A stretch of 57,763 nucleotides of DNA from an uncultured Lachnospiraceae bacterium (GTDB lineage Bacteria; Bacillota; Clostridia; Lachnospirales; Lachnospiraceae), in NCBI GenBank assembly GCA_947166015.1, contig CAMVCQ010000004.1, positions 1 through 57,763 of the forward strand. The letters are read 5' to 3'. The notes under the pieces were generated by a model that worked only from the letters and a program-made list of their open reading frames with translations, searched no databases and was not told where the DNA came from. Both the position numbers and the translations under genes were made by a program. Positions 17,259 to 26,208 of this stretch are shown here, one piece after another (positions within the stretch are counted from its first letter, which is position 1; each line of letters begins with the position of its first letter).

Positions 17259-18158
17259 TTATTCGATAGTCGCTATATTTGCAAACCCTGCAAGTTCAAA
17301 TATATCCTGTATCTCAGAGTTCGCATTTTTAATGATTATTCTGTCTTTATCATTGATTATCTTTGCAGCTTTCAAAAACACACGCAACCCGGCCGAGGAC
17401 AGATACTCAAGCTTTTCAAGCTCAAAAATGACCTTATCGGCATCAGTTAGTTTTTCTTCCGTGATCTTTTCCGCCAGCGTCGGCGAGGTAGTCAGATTCA
17501 ATTCTCCTTCCGGATAAAAAATAATAGTTGCCCCTTGTTTTTCTTCTCTGATCTCAAACATTTTTCCACACTTTCCTTTCCTTACAACGGAACAATACTC
17601 CTGATATGTGTTTAGGTTTTTAACCGCATCTTCAGAAAACCCACCATCTGAGAGCCTGATTGTTTGATGATCTATCCTGCTTATCAGATCAGACACCCTA
17701 TGCTCTCCATTATCTATCATTTTTTCAATTATTGCAACAACTGATTTATGATATATTGCACACAACGGCTCAGGACCTTTTTCACTATTCACCACCAAAC
17801 ACTGCGATCCGGGGTCTTTGTTCTCCCACATATATTTCACTATCTCTTTTTTTATCAGTGGCATATCAACCGCGCATATAAAAATGTTTTCATTTTTGCA
17901 CTGATCAAGCAGGCAGTATATCCCTTCCAAAGGTCCGAAACCTTTGATCCTGTCCCGGACAATCGTCACTCCGATCTCGGCAAACTTTTCAGGCTCGCGA
18001 CACGATATCAAAACCTCTGAAAATTCATGAAGTTCTTCGCATATATGCATTATAAAGCTTTTGTTTTTGTATTGCAAAAAAGCTTTATCACTGCCCATTC
18101 GGGTGCTTAACCCTCCTGCCAGAATCCCTATCGAAAGAGCTTTCGGATCATTTTTCAA
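17259..18158 (-). CDS. MobA-like guanylyltransferase fused in frame to a STAS domain
   Basis: The ORF has 299 residues. Residues 1 to about 190 are MobA-like: GILAGGLSTRMGSDKAFL is the nucleotide-binding signature, and FICAVDMPLI holds the metal-binding Asp. MobA joins GMP to molybdopterin to make MGD. Residues 200-299 are a complete STAS domain (MFEIREEKQG start; LEYLSSAGLRVFL carries the likely phosphorylated Ser254/Ser255). There is no stop between the parts, but ATG 17561 has a GGAAAG-rich site, so the STAS part may also be made alone (100 residues). The start overlaps the end of fdhA by 4 bases. The pairing of cofactor enzyme and regulator is unusual. Confidence 0.85.
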   Translation of the reverse strand: MKNDPKALSIGILAGGLSTRMGSDKAFLQYKNKSFIMHICEELHEFSEVLISCREPEKFAEIGVTIVRDRIKGFGPLEGIYCLLDQCKNENIFICAVDMPLIKKEIVKYMWENKDPGSQCLVVNSEKGPEPLCAIYHKSVVAIIEKMIDNGEHRVSDLISRIDHQTIRLSDGGFSEDAVKNLNTYQEYCSVVRKGKCGKMFEIREEKQGATIIFYPEGELNLTTSPTLAEKITEEKLTDADKVIFELEKLEYLSSAGLRVFLKAAKIINDKDRIIIKNANSEIQDIFELAGFANIATIE

Positions 18159-20893
18159 AGCTTTTTCACCTCCACGGCACAGACCTTGTACTCGGGGATC
18201 CTTGCAAGGTCATCAAGTGCGGGATTTGTTAAATAATTTACCTGTGAATCCGAAAAATGAAACGGCATCCAGGTTTCTCCAACCTTTACCTTTGTCCCCA
18301 CACGAGCTCTGGTTGTGATCTCCCCTCGTCTCGATCTGACGATGACTTTTTCTCCGTCTTTGATAGAAAGTCGCTCCGCATCGGATATGTTCATCTCTAT
18401 ATACCCTTCTCCTGATATGTCAACCAGACCTTCGGATCTGCCTGTCATCGATCCGGCATTGTAATGATACAGGATACGACCTGTCATAAGTATCAACGGG
18501 TATTTTTCATCGGGTAGCTCATCAGCGGGCTTATACAAAGCAGGATAAAAAAGTCCTTTGCCCCTTGTAGGATGTCCTATATGAAGTATCGGAGTCCCGG
18601 GGTGGTTCTCATCCGGGCAGGGCCACTGCAGGCTTTCTCCGGCGTCAAGCCTTGTATATGATATCCCATGATAACTCGGTGTCAATGAAGCTATCTCATC
18701 CATCACTTCGGAAGCAGTCATTTTTTTCTGAGCGTAGCCCATAGCATTCATCAGATCTATAATGATATCCGTATCCGAACGCATCTGTCCGGGGACTGTT
18801 ACGGCCTTTCGCACGCGCTGAACGCGCCTTTCCGTATTTGTAAACGTTCCTTCTTTTTCTGCGTAGCTCGTCGCCGGCAAAACTACATTTGCACGCTCTG
18901 ATGTTTTTGTCATAAAGAGATCCTGAACCACAAGGAAATCAAGACTGTCAAGAGCCTTCAAAATATGCGTAGTGTCCGGTTCCGAAACCACCGGGTCCTC
19001 ACCACATATATACAATCCTCGTATTTTCCCTTCGATTGCCGCAGGAAAAACCTCCGTAGCTTTCAGTCCCGGAGTTGGATTGAGTTCTACTCCCCAGGCT
19101 TTTTCAAATTTCTCACGGACCTCGGGATCATCAACCTTCTGATAACCCGGATAATCAGTAGCAAGGGCTCCCATATCGCAGGCTCCCTGGACATTGTTCT
19201 GTCCGCGCAATGGATTGACGCCGCATCCGCTTCGGCCTATTTTTCCGCACAACAATGCCATGTTGGACATACTCATGACGCCCTCAGTACCGGTTGAGTG
19301 TTCGGTCACGCCAAGGCAATATATGATAGGTGCTTTTTTCGCTTTTGCATATATCCTTGCAGCCTCCCTGAGCAGGTCGGGATCTATACCGCAGATCTCT
19401 CCCACCTTTTCGGGAGTGTAGTCTTCCACACATTTTTTCAGTTCTTCAAAACCTTCCGTGTGGTCACGGATATAGTCATCATCTGTCAGATGCTCACTTA
19501 TCATCACATTCATCATTCCATTTGCAAATGCGACATTTGTACCCGGTCTAAGTGCTATATGTATATCCGCCTTCTCGCTTAATCTGATCTTTCTGGGATC
19601 TACAACTATCAGGCGCGTCCCTTTCTCAACAGCGCGGCGGATCTGCATACCGACAACAGGGTGAGCCTCCTCAGGGTTTGACCCCACCAGCAGTATACAG
19701 TCCACATCATCCGTGATATCTCCTATCGGATTTGTCATAGCTCCGGAGCCCAGTGTCCTTGCAAGTCCCGCAACCGAAGCAGAATGACATACTCTGGCAC
19801 AGTTATCAGTGTTGTTGTTTCCAAAGCAGGTTCTGACCATTTTTTGGACCATATATACATCTTCATTTGTGGAACGCGAGGATGCAAATCCCGCCAAGGA
19901 TTCATTGCCGTATTTTTCTTTTATTTTCATTAGATTTTGCGCCGTAAATGATATAGCTTCTTCCCATGAAACCTCTCTGAAATCATCTTCAGTTTTTTCA
20001 CGGATCAGAGGCTTGGTCAAACGGTCTTTTGCCTGTACAAAATCAAAGCTTCCCATCCTTCCTTTGACGCAGAGTCTGCCATGATTTGCCGGTCCGTCAG
20101 CCGGCCGGACATCCACTATTTTCCCTTCATTTACAATCAAATAAAACTGACATCCCGTAGCGCAGTGAGGGCAGGTTGTAAGTACTTTTTTTGCCTCGTA
20201 GGATCGATATTTTTTTTGTCTTTTTCGGGTTAGCGCTCCGGTCGGGCAGGCCTCGGTACACACCCCGCAGCTTTCACAATTTGTTTCTTTGTAATCAGCT
20301 CCAAACGGTATATCCAAAAGGTGAAAGTTTCCCGTGCGGGTATTTTTTAAGCTTTTGTTTACTGCGAAATTATGACAGGCGTTTACGCACCTTTGACAAT
20401 GAATACACTTGCCGGCATCATATGTGATAAACGGATTTTCTTTTGTCCCTTTTGAAAAAATCTCCGACTCGATATCCTCTATCAACTCACTTCGAGCCCC
20501 ATCTGTTTCATCCTGTTCTATCCCGTATTTGTTGCACAACTTCTGAAGCTCGCAAACACCGTTTGCGGGACAGTTCATACAATCTGTATTGTGGTCTGCC
20601 AGGATCAGCTTCAGTATTTCTTTTCTCGTTTCTTCTAATTCTTCCGTATGAGTTTGTATGACCATTCCATCGGACACCTTCGTGCGACACGCCGGAAGAT
20701 ATCCTGCATATCCCTCCACCTCAACTATACACAATCGACACGATCCTATATCGCTTACACCCTCCAGATAGCAAAGCGTGGGGATATTGATCCCGTTTTC
20801 CGATGCAACCTGCAGTATGCTCTGTCCTTTTTTCGCTTCATACTCGTTGCCGTTTATATTGATATGGAACAGTTTCGCATCGCTTTTATTCAT
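18155..20893 (-). CDS. fdhA: formate dehydrogenase, molybdopterin catalytic subunit (Cys type)
   Basis: The protein has 912 residues from ATG 20893 (AAGGGGG upstream); an ORF extension of 14 codons upstream is unlikely to be used. From the N-terminus: a 2Fe-2S ferredoxin domain (Cys41, 52, 55, 69), a His-Cys3 cluster site (His101, Cys105, 108, 114), two 4Fe-4S sites (Cys163-173 and Cys206-216), then the molybdopterin oxidoreductase with its own 4Fe-4S (Cys241, 244, 248, 275), and a C-terminal MGD-binding domain. The active-site motif is NCARVCHSASVAG with Cys369, encoded TGT, where many family members have selenocysteine. It oxidises formate or reduces CO2. The start overlaps the flavoprotein gene by 8 bases. 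Confidence 0.93.
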   Translation of the reverse strand: MNKSDAKLFHININGNEYEAKKGQSILQVASENGINIPTLCYLEGVSDIGSCRLCIVEVEGYAGYLPACRTKVSDGMVIQTHTEELEETRKEILKLILADHNTDCMNCPANGVCELQKLCNKYGIEQDETDGARSELIEDIESEIFSKGTKENPFITYDAGKCIHCQRCVNACHNFAVNKSLKNTRTGNFHLLDIPFGADYKETNCESCGVCTEACPTGALTRKRQKKYRSYEAKKVLTTCPHCATGCQFYLIVNEGKIVDVRPADGPANHGRLCVKGRMGSFDFVQAKDRLTKPLIREKTEDDFREVSWEEAISFTAQNLMKIKEKYGNESLAGFASSRSTNEDVYMVQKMVRTCFGNNNTDNCARVCHSASVAGLARTLGSGAMTNPIGDITDDVDCILLVGSNPEEAHPVVGMQIRRAVEKGTRLIVVDPRKIRLSEKADIHIALRPGTNVAFANGMMNVMISEHLTDDDYIRDHTEGFEELKKCVEDYTPEKVGEICGIDPDLLREAARIYAKAKKAPIIYCLGVTEHSTGTEGVMSMSNMALLCGKIGRSGCGVNPLRGQNNVQGACDMGALATDYPGYQKVDDPEVREKFEKAWGVELNPTPGLKATEVFPAAIEGKIRGLYICGEDPVVSEPDTTHILKALDSLDFLVVQDLFMTKTSERANVVLPATSYAEKEGTFTNTERRVQRVRKAVTVPGQMRSDTDIIIDLMNAMGYAQKKMTASEVMDEIASLTPSYHGISYTRLDAGESLQWPCPDENHPGTPILHIGHPTRGKGLFYPALYKPADELPDEKYPLILMTGRILYHYNAGSMTGRSEGLVDISGEGYIEMNISDAERLSIKDGEKVIVRSRRGEITTRARVGTKVKVGETWMPFHFSDSQVNYLTNPALDDLARIPEYKVCAVEVKKL

Positions 20894-22721
20894 CGCCTCT
20901 GCCCCCTTCCATAACACCGCAGCCATAGTAATCACATCTTAAGCATCGTCCGGCTTCTCGCATTGCTTCTTCCTTTGTCATCTCAACTTCAACAAAAGAA
21001 AAATCTTTTCTTCGTTCAAACGGATCCCTTTCCTCTATCTCAAGTCTTCCGGTCGGCACGCAGGGATTAGGCGTGGCCTGAGGTATTTCGACTCTTTTAG
21101 CCGGCTTATGATGATATCCCAAATACTCATCGATATTTACGGCAGCTACCTGGCCTGCCGCTATAGCCCTGATCGCCGTGGATGGGCCGCTCACACAGTC
21201 TCCCCCTGCAAACACACCGTCCATACCTTTTACACGGCACATCTCATCGGCTATGATCCTGCCTCTGTCAACGGGAACCGATGATTTTTCAAATTCCGCC
21301 ACATCAGCACGCTGACCTACACCGAGTATCAGCAGATCGCAGGTAAATCGATATGGGTATTTTTCTGAATGTTCGGTAGTCATCATACCGTTTTTGTCAT
21401 ACTCGGCGATGATCTCCGGTTGAAGCCAGACAGCAGAAACCTCCCCTGTTTCACTATCAGTTTCTATGTTCAAAAATGAAAGCAGCGTCCTGAATCGTAC
21501 ACCTTCCTGCATAGCTGCGGTCACTTCTGTTTCAAGAGCAGTTATATCATCTCGTTTTCTTGTAAATACATGTATCGTTTCAGCCTGAAGTCTTGCAATT
21601 GTACGGGCTGCGTCCATAGCGACATTTCCGCCGCCTATCAAAACCACATGCTTGCCTTTTACATCCGGTGCCTCACCACGGGCGACCATCTGAAGAAAGT
21701 CGGCAGCCGGTATGACATTTTTCGCATCAGCTCCGTCCACCGGCATGCGGTTACCTATCTGTGCACCAAGTCCTATATAGACTGCATCGAATTTTTCTTT
21801 TATTTCTTCGAAACTGATATCGCGTCCGACACGAGTTGAAGTATGGACCGTGATGTCGCCCGAATTCAAAATAAAATCTATATCCCTGTTGAGGTCCTCC
21901 TTGGGGAGACGGTACTCAGGGATCCCATAACGAAGCATACCGCCGAGTTTTTCGTGCTCATCAAAAACTGTTACTGCATGTCCCATAAGCGCACAAAAAT
22001 AAGCCGCTGTCATTCCTGAGGGTCCGCCGCCGATAACAGCTATTTGTTTACCTGTAGATATGACATCAGCCTTTTCCGATATTGCTTCATCTCTTGCTGA
22101 TTCTACTGCAAATTTTTTTAATGCCCTGATATTGATAGCATCATCTATCAGAAGTCTTCTGCATTTTTTCTCACAGGGATGCTCACATATCATAGAGCAG
22201 GATGTGGGAAATGGGTTTTTTTCACGAATAACACTTACAGCGTCAGTATATCTCTCATTTTTGATACAAGCTATATAGCCCGGAACATCCACATGCGCCG
22301 GACACAGGGTTACACAGGGTATGGTCTGTGATGCGTCACCGACACATTTTTTATCTTTTATATGGCTCTCATACTCATCTGCAAATTCCACAAGTGAGTC
22401 CAAAACCAGATTTGCACTTACTACTCCAACCGCACAGTCAGCAGTAGCAGCGATGCGGCGGCATTTTTTCTCCATCTCGCTCAAGGTTTCCACGGTCCCT
22501 CTTCCTGCAAGGATATCCTCAAGCAATCTCTCCACCTGAACCAATCCATCACGGCAGGGTACACATTTTCCGCAGCTTTGGTTCATGGATATCTGAAACA
22601 ACGACTTAACCAAAGCAAGAGGACACATGCCCGGCGGATATGACATCATTCGAGAACGAAAACGATACAATAGGTTGTCTATTCTTTCGTTTACATCGTT
22701 AGTTTTGTAGAGTTTTTTCAT
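20886..22721 (-). CDS. NuoF-type Fe-S segment fused to GltD-like FAD/NAD(P) oxidoreductase
   Basis: The protein has 611 residues. Residues about 1-120 match only the C-terminal, 4Fe-4S-bearing part of NuoF (SCGKCVPCRDGLVQVERLL, later CRRIAATADCAVG), without its FMN/NADH domain. Residues about 130-600 are GltD-like: an N-terminal double Fe-S segment (CVTLCPAHVDVPGYI, CSMICEHPCEKKCRR), an FAD motif IAVIGGGPSGMTAAYFC, a second dinucleotide motif HVVLIGGGNVAMDAARTIA, and ending GVFAGGDCVSGPSTAIRAIAAGQ. A terminal CLRCDYYGC adds more Cys. It is the probable electron partner of FdhA, linking formate to NAD(P)H or ferredoxin. No NuoE-like gene is seen here. Confidence 0.88.
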   Translation of the reverse strand: MKKLYKTNDVNERIDNLLYRFRSRMMSYPPGMCPLALVKSLFQISMNQSCGKCVPCRDGLVQVERLLEDILAGRGTVETLSEMEKKCRRIAATADCAVGVVSANLVLDSLVEFADEYESHIKDKKCVGDASQTIPCVTLCPAHVDVPGYIACIKNERYTDAVSVIREKNPFPTSCSMICEHPCEKKCRRLLIDDAINIRALKKFAVESARDEAISEKADVISTGKQIAVIGGGPSGMTAAYFCALMGHAVTVFDEHEKLGGMLRYGIPEYRLPKEDLNRDIDFILNSGDITVHTSTRVGRDISFEEIKEKFDAVYIGLGAQIGNRMPVDGADAKNVIPAADFLQMVARGEAPDVKGKHVVLIGGGNVAMDAARTIARLQAETIHVFTRKRDDITALETEVTAAMQEGVRFRTLLSFLNIETDSETGEVSAVWLQPEIIAEYDKNGMMTTEHSEKYPYRFTCDLLILGVGQRADVAEFEKSSVPVDRGRIIADEMCRVKGMDGVFAGGDCVSGPSTAIRAIAAGQVAAVNIDEYLGYHHKPAKRVEIPQATPNPCVPTGRLEIEERDPFERRKDFSFVEVEMTKEEAMREAGRCLRCDYYGCGVMEGGRGDE

Positions 22722-22743
22722 TCTTACCCCCTGTTATCACATA

Positions 22744-23805
22744 TCATTTTTCACTTTTGTTTTTGTCTATGGCTACATAGTCTCCATGTATCCCACCTGT
22801 TTTTGACAAAAGCCTGATATCAGTCAGGACTATATCCCTTTGAACTGCTTTACACATATCATATACTGTCATAGCAGCTACAGATACCGCTGTTATCGCT
22901 TCCATCTCAACACCGGTTCTTCCCGTACAGGTCACTTTTGCCTCAATCTCGACTGCCAGTTCCTCTTCATTTAGCTTGAGATTCAGATCTGCACCGTCGA
23001 TAATGATAGGATGGCACATAGGGATCAGATCGGGCGTTCTTTTTGACCCCATGATTCCGGCGATCTGTGCAACCGTAAGTACATCACCTTTTTTTATTCT
23101 TCCGTTTTTGATCAACGAAAACGTGTCTTTGTTTACCAATACTTTCGCACCTGCAGTAGCCGTTCGACGCGTTATATCCTTATCTGCTACAGTGACCATT
23201 CGGGCATTACCCTCCGGATCAAAATGAGTCAATTCACCTGGTATTTTTTCATTGTTTATATCACTATTTTTATCATTATTATCCTTATTTTTTATGTTGA
23301 AATGATCGCATATCCAGGAGGCTATTTTTTCTGAATTATTTCTGTCAAATAGTATGGTTTCTGCCCTCTCTGATATGCCTTTTGCAAACTCCGAATCGAG
23401 ATCATCCGTAATTATTGCCTCGTACACACTTGCTTCTTCCGGCAGTTCGTATTTTGTGTCTGCGCTCGCTACACCGATCCTTGGGATCGCAGCATACTTG
23501 TATCCCTCTACAAAAATAATGTCAGCGTTATCACAATCACTTATCATTTCCTCAAGTGAATACGAACACCTGCTGAATTTAGCGCTTTTTTTCGGAGAAG
23601 ATATATATACCCGGTCAGCGCCCGCTTCCTTGTAACGCCAGGTATCCTTTCCCTCTCTGTCTATCTCAAAATCATGTGCATCATGCTTTATGACAGCAAT
23701 GTTTAATTTCTGTTTTTTAAACTCAGGTATCAGCCTCTCGATCAGTGTTGTTTTTCCACTGCCTGAAAACCCGGAAAACCCAAGTATCATCCTGTTGTTA
23801 TTCAT
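22744..23805 (-). CDS. MobB-MoaC fusion, molybdenum cofactor biosynthesis
   Basis: The protein has 353 residues from ATG 23805, which has GGAGG 5 bases upstream; an earlier ATG at 23817 overlaps that site. Residues about 1-165 are MobB: the P-loop GFSGFSGSGKTTLIERL, then IAVIKHDAHDFEID and ADIIFVEGYK. MobB is a GTPase that assists MGD formation. After an Asn/Asp/Lys-rich linker (about 168-185), residues about 190-350 are MoaC: LTHFDPEGNARMVTV, AGAKVLVNKDTF, KRTPDLIPMCHPI, CTGRTGVEMEA and DIRLLSKTGG. MoaC completes cyclic pyranopterin monophosphate synthesis after MoaA. An early-step and a late-step enzyme are thus joined. It lies 22 bases before the flavoprotein gene. Confidence 0.93.
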   Translation of the reverse strand: MNNNRMILGFSGFSGSGKTTLIERLIPEFKKQKLNIAVIKHDAHDFEIDREGKDTWRYKEAGADRVYISSPKKSAKFSRCSYSLEEMISDCDNADIIFVEGYKYAAIPRIGVASADTKYELPEEASVYEAIITDDLDSEFAKGISERAETILFDRNNSEKIASWICDHFNIKNKDNNDKNSDINNEKIPGELTHFDPEGNARMVTVADKDITRRTATAGAKVLVNKDTFSLIKNGRIKKGDVLTVAQIAGIMGSKRTPDLIPMCHPIIIDGADLNLKLNEEELAVEIEAKVTCTGRTGVEMEAITAVSVAAMTVYDMCKAVQRDIVLTDIRLLSKTGGIHGDYVAIDKNKSEK

Positions 23806-23910
23806 AGTTGCCTCCATCCCGGAGCGTAGAACGCGAATTTCTGATTTGTGTCTGCCATAATTGCACTGTTTGTAACGCTCCTACACAAACATGCAGAGTG
23901 AAAAATCAAA

Positions 23911-24927
23911 CTAATACCTGCCAAACGTACAATTCGGATAGTGACAAGCCTCGCATAACTGACACAATCCTCCGTAGGCCAATCGCAGAAGGTCTTCTTT
24001 TGTAAGCTTCAGCCCTGTATATATCTGCGGGAGCAAAACATCAAAAACAGTGGTAGGAAGGTGTATCGCCGCCCCCGGAACACCAAGTATCGCGACATCT
24101 CCCAGATAGGCAACCAGCGTCATGTTGCCGGGTTGCGAAGGGAGTCCGTAGCTTATGATATCGGCGCCGAGCTCTCGTATGGCACCGGGCGTCAGGTCAT
24201 CAGGATCAACCGACATACCTCCGGTAAATATCAGAAAATCAGCTCCCTTATCCATAAGCTCTTTTGTCGTACTGAGTATCATCCCTTTGTCATCATCACA
24301 AAGCCTGACACCCACTATCTCTCCCGGAAAGTACGATAGCTTTTTTCTGACTACAGGCTCAAATCTGTCCTTGGTCCGTCCACTGTAGATTTCCGATCCT
24401 GTTATGATCACACCGACTTTTTTCTCCGTATACGGGAGCAGATCGATCAGTTTTTTTTCTTTGCAGAGCTGTTCAGCCTGTACTATCTGTTCCTCCTCGG
24501 TAAAAAGCGGTACAATCCTCATTGAAGCGAGTCGGGCATTTTTCTCAACCCTGTAGTGGTCCGGCAGCGTAGTGATCGTGATATCACCAATAGAATTCAC
24601 CCTCTGCAAAAGCTCGGTATTCACGCGAAGCATCCCCTGTCTGTCGCTGATGAGCAAAACCTTTCCCTCTGACGGGCCTTCGTAATGCGCGCCTTCAACC
24701 TCTGCCATCGCTGCGAGCCTGTTCGCACAATCCTCTTCATGCAGCATCCCGGGTTCAATCTCTCCGACAAAAATGTTTTTCTTGCCGATGTTTAACAATG
24801 TCTCGATATCATCCTCGGTTATCACGTGCCCTCGCTTAAACATGGCTCCTTTGAATCCCGGCACCATCGCAGTTATATCGTGGCACAGAGGCAGTCCTAC
24901 AGCCTCCTCAACTTTTACTTTTTTCAC
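23911..24927 (-). CDS. MoeA/MogA-type molybdopterin-binding protein
   Basis: The protein has 338 residues from GTG 24927, which has GGAGG 5 bases upstream; the ORF is open from an ATG at 24957. Seen: an N-terminal part with GLPLCHDITAMVPG and FKRGHVI as in MoeA-like proteins, then a MoCF-binding (Mog) domain at about 165-305 with KKVGVIITGSEIYSGRTKDRF, LIFTGGMSVDPDDLTPGAIR and GVPGAAIHLPTTVFDVLLP. The C-terminus ends in a Cys-rich tail, LCQLCEACHYPNCTFGRY, perhaps a metal site. This short form is often near molybdenum hydroxylases and formate dehydrogenases in Clostridia. Its exact step is not established. It precedes the MobB-MoaC gene by 105 bases. Confidence 0.85.
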   Translation of the reverse strand: MKKVKVEEAVGLPLCHDITAMVPGFKGAMFKRGHVITEDDIETLLNIGKKNIFVGEIEPGMLHEEDCANRLAAMAEVEGAHYEGPSEGKVLLISDRQGMLRVNTELLQRVNSIGDITITTLPDHYRVEKNARLASMRIVPLFTEEEQIVQAEQLCKEKKLIDLLPYTEKKVGVIITGSEIYSGRTKDRFEPVVRKKLSYFPGEIVGVRLCDDDKGMILSTTKELMDKGADFLIFTGGMSVDPDDLTPGAIRELGADIISYGLPSQPGNMTLVAYLGDVAILGVPGAAIHLPTTVFDVLLPQIYTGLKLTKEDLLRLAYGGLCQLCEACHYPNCTFGRY

Positions 24928-24981
24928 ATTATCCTCCATTCCGGAGAGTATCGGCACGACTATCCGTCATACCTACTCTGT

Positions 24982-26208
24982 TTATACTGAAAATACATTT
25001 ATCTTAGTTCCTGTTTTTATTGGAGCTTTTAATCCCGAAACAACACCGTAGGCATCACATCTTGCTGCGCTGCTTATCACAACATTTCCCTGAGACGAAG
25101 GTGCATCGAAAAAAATGTCCCCATCGCGAAATGCTATCCTTCCCCTTACAAAACGCGTTCCTTTTCCTGCTCCTTTTTTGATTTCATCTCCGACTTTTAT
25201 TTGTACTACCTGATGCTCGTACTGATCAAGCCCCATCATTTTTTTGATCGCCGGATAGCATACACATTGAAGATTTGTAAGTGATGACGCGGGATTTCCT
25301 GAGAGCCCGAGCATAAGCCTTGTATTTGAATCCTCTTTTTTGATACCATACGCACAAGCCATCCCCGGCTTCATTGCTACTCCCCTTACGGGTATTTCGT
25401 ATCCGCACTCCTTCATCGCATCGGGAACAAGATCATAGTCCCCCACGGAAACTCCTCCCGTAGATATAATCATATCACATTTGTCTTCTCCTTCACGGAT
25501 AAGCCTGCATATGTCTTCTACAGTATCCGCTGCCTGACCCAGATATACAGTTTGCACACCTATACTCTCAAGTGCGGCTGCTATAGTGTATCTGTTGGAA
25601 TTTCTGATCTTCCCCGGCGGAAGAAAACCACCTGCTTCTACAACTTCATCTCCGGTTGAGAGTATCCCCGCAACAGGCATCCTGTACACAGAAACGGACA
25701 TGATTCCAAGAGAGGCAAGCGTTCCCATCATACCGGCATCGATCCGATATCCTTTGTTCAAAACAACTGTCCCGAAACGGATATCCTCTCCGGCAGTCAC
25801 AACATTGTCACCCGGTTTATACTCATTTTTGATGGTTACGGATTCATCGGTAAACTCAGTGTCCTCGTATTTACAAACAGCATTTGCTCCCTCAGGGATC
25901 GGTGCTCCCGTCATAAGCCTTGTTGCCATACCTGACTCTATTTTTTGAGCAGGCATCTGACCTGCGCGTATGTTTTCTACGACTCGGAGTGTGACCGGTT
26001 TTGCTTCAGATGCATCAGTTGTATCCTCTGCCCTAAACGCATATCCATCATAGGGTGAGCGATCAAATGAAGGGACATTTTCAGCTGCCGTGATATCAGA
26101 TCCAAGTACTCGTCCCAGGCATTTTTCAATCGGAATATCTTCTGTTTCAACAGGATTTATCGTTTTTTCAAGAAGCAGGGCGGCTTCTTTGTAATCCATT
26201 TTTTTCAT
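24982..26208 (-). CDS. moeA: molybdopterin molybdotransferase MoeA
   Basis: The protein has 408 residues from ATG 26208, overlapping the modB stop (ATGA), with AAGGAG upstream. Family motifs in order: VPSFDRSPYDGYAFRAED, RLMTGAPIPEGANAV, a MoCF domain with AGILSTGDEVVEAG, IISTGGVSVGDYDLV, VAMKPGMACAYG, GLSGNPASSLTNLQ, and a C-terminal barrel with KGTRFVRGRI and SSQGNVVISSAARCDAYGVV. MoeA inserts molybdate into adenylated molybdopterin. It sits directly behind the molybdate transporter genes. Confidence 0.95.
   Translation of the reverse strand: MKKMDYKEAALLLEKTINPVETEDIPIEKCLGRVLGSDITAAENVPSFDRSPYDGYAFRAEDTTDASEAKPVTLRVVENIRAGQMPAQKIESGMATRLMTGAPIPEGANAVCKYEDTEFTDESVTIKNEYKPGDNVVTAGEDIRFGTVVLNKGYRIDAGMMGTLASLGIMSVSVYRMPVAGILSTGDEVVEAGGFLPPGKIRNSNRYTIAAALESIGVQTVYLGQAADTVEDICRLIREGEDKCDMIISTGGVSVGDYDLVPDAMKECGYEIPVRGVAMKPGMACAYGIKKEDSNTRLMLGLSGNPASSLTNLQCVCYPAIKKMMGLDQYEHQVVQIKVGDEIKKGAGKGTRFVRGRIAFRDGDIFFDAPSSQGNVVISSAARCDAYGVVSGLKAPIKTGTKINVFSV

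Noticed and set aside
19787-19789. Possible selenocysteine codon in formate dehydrogenase
   Set aside because: The codon reads TGT (Cys), not TGA, and the frame is open; no recoding is needed.
23820-23881. GGAGCGT/ACGCTCC inverted pair in the 105-bp gap before the MobB-MoaC gene
   Set aside because: Only 7 bp and far apart; too weak to call an operator or an RNA structure.
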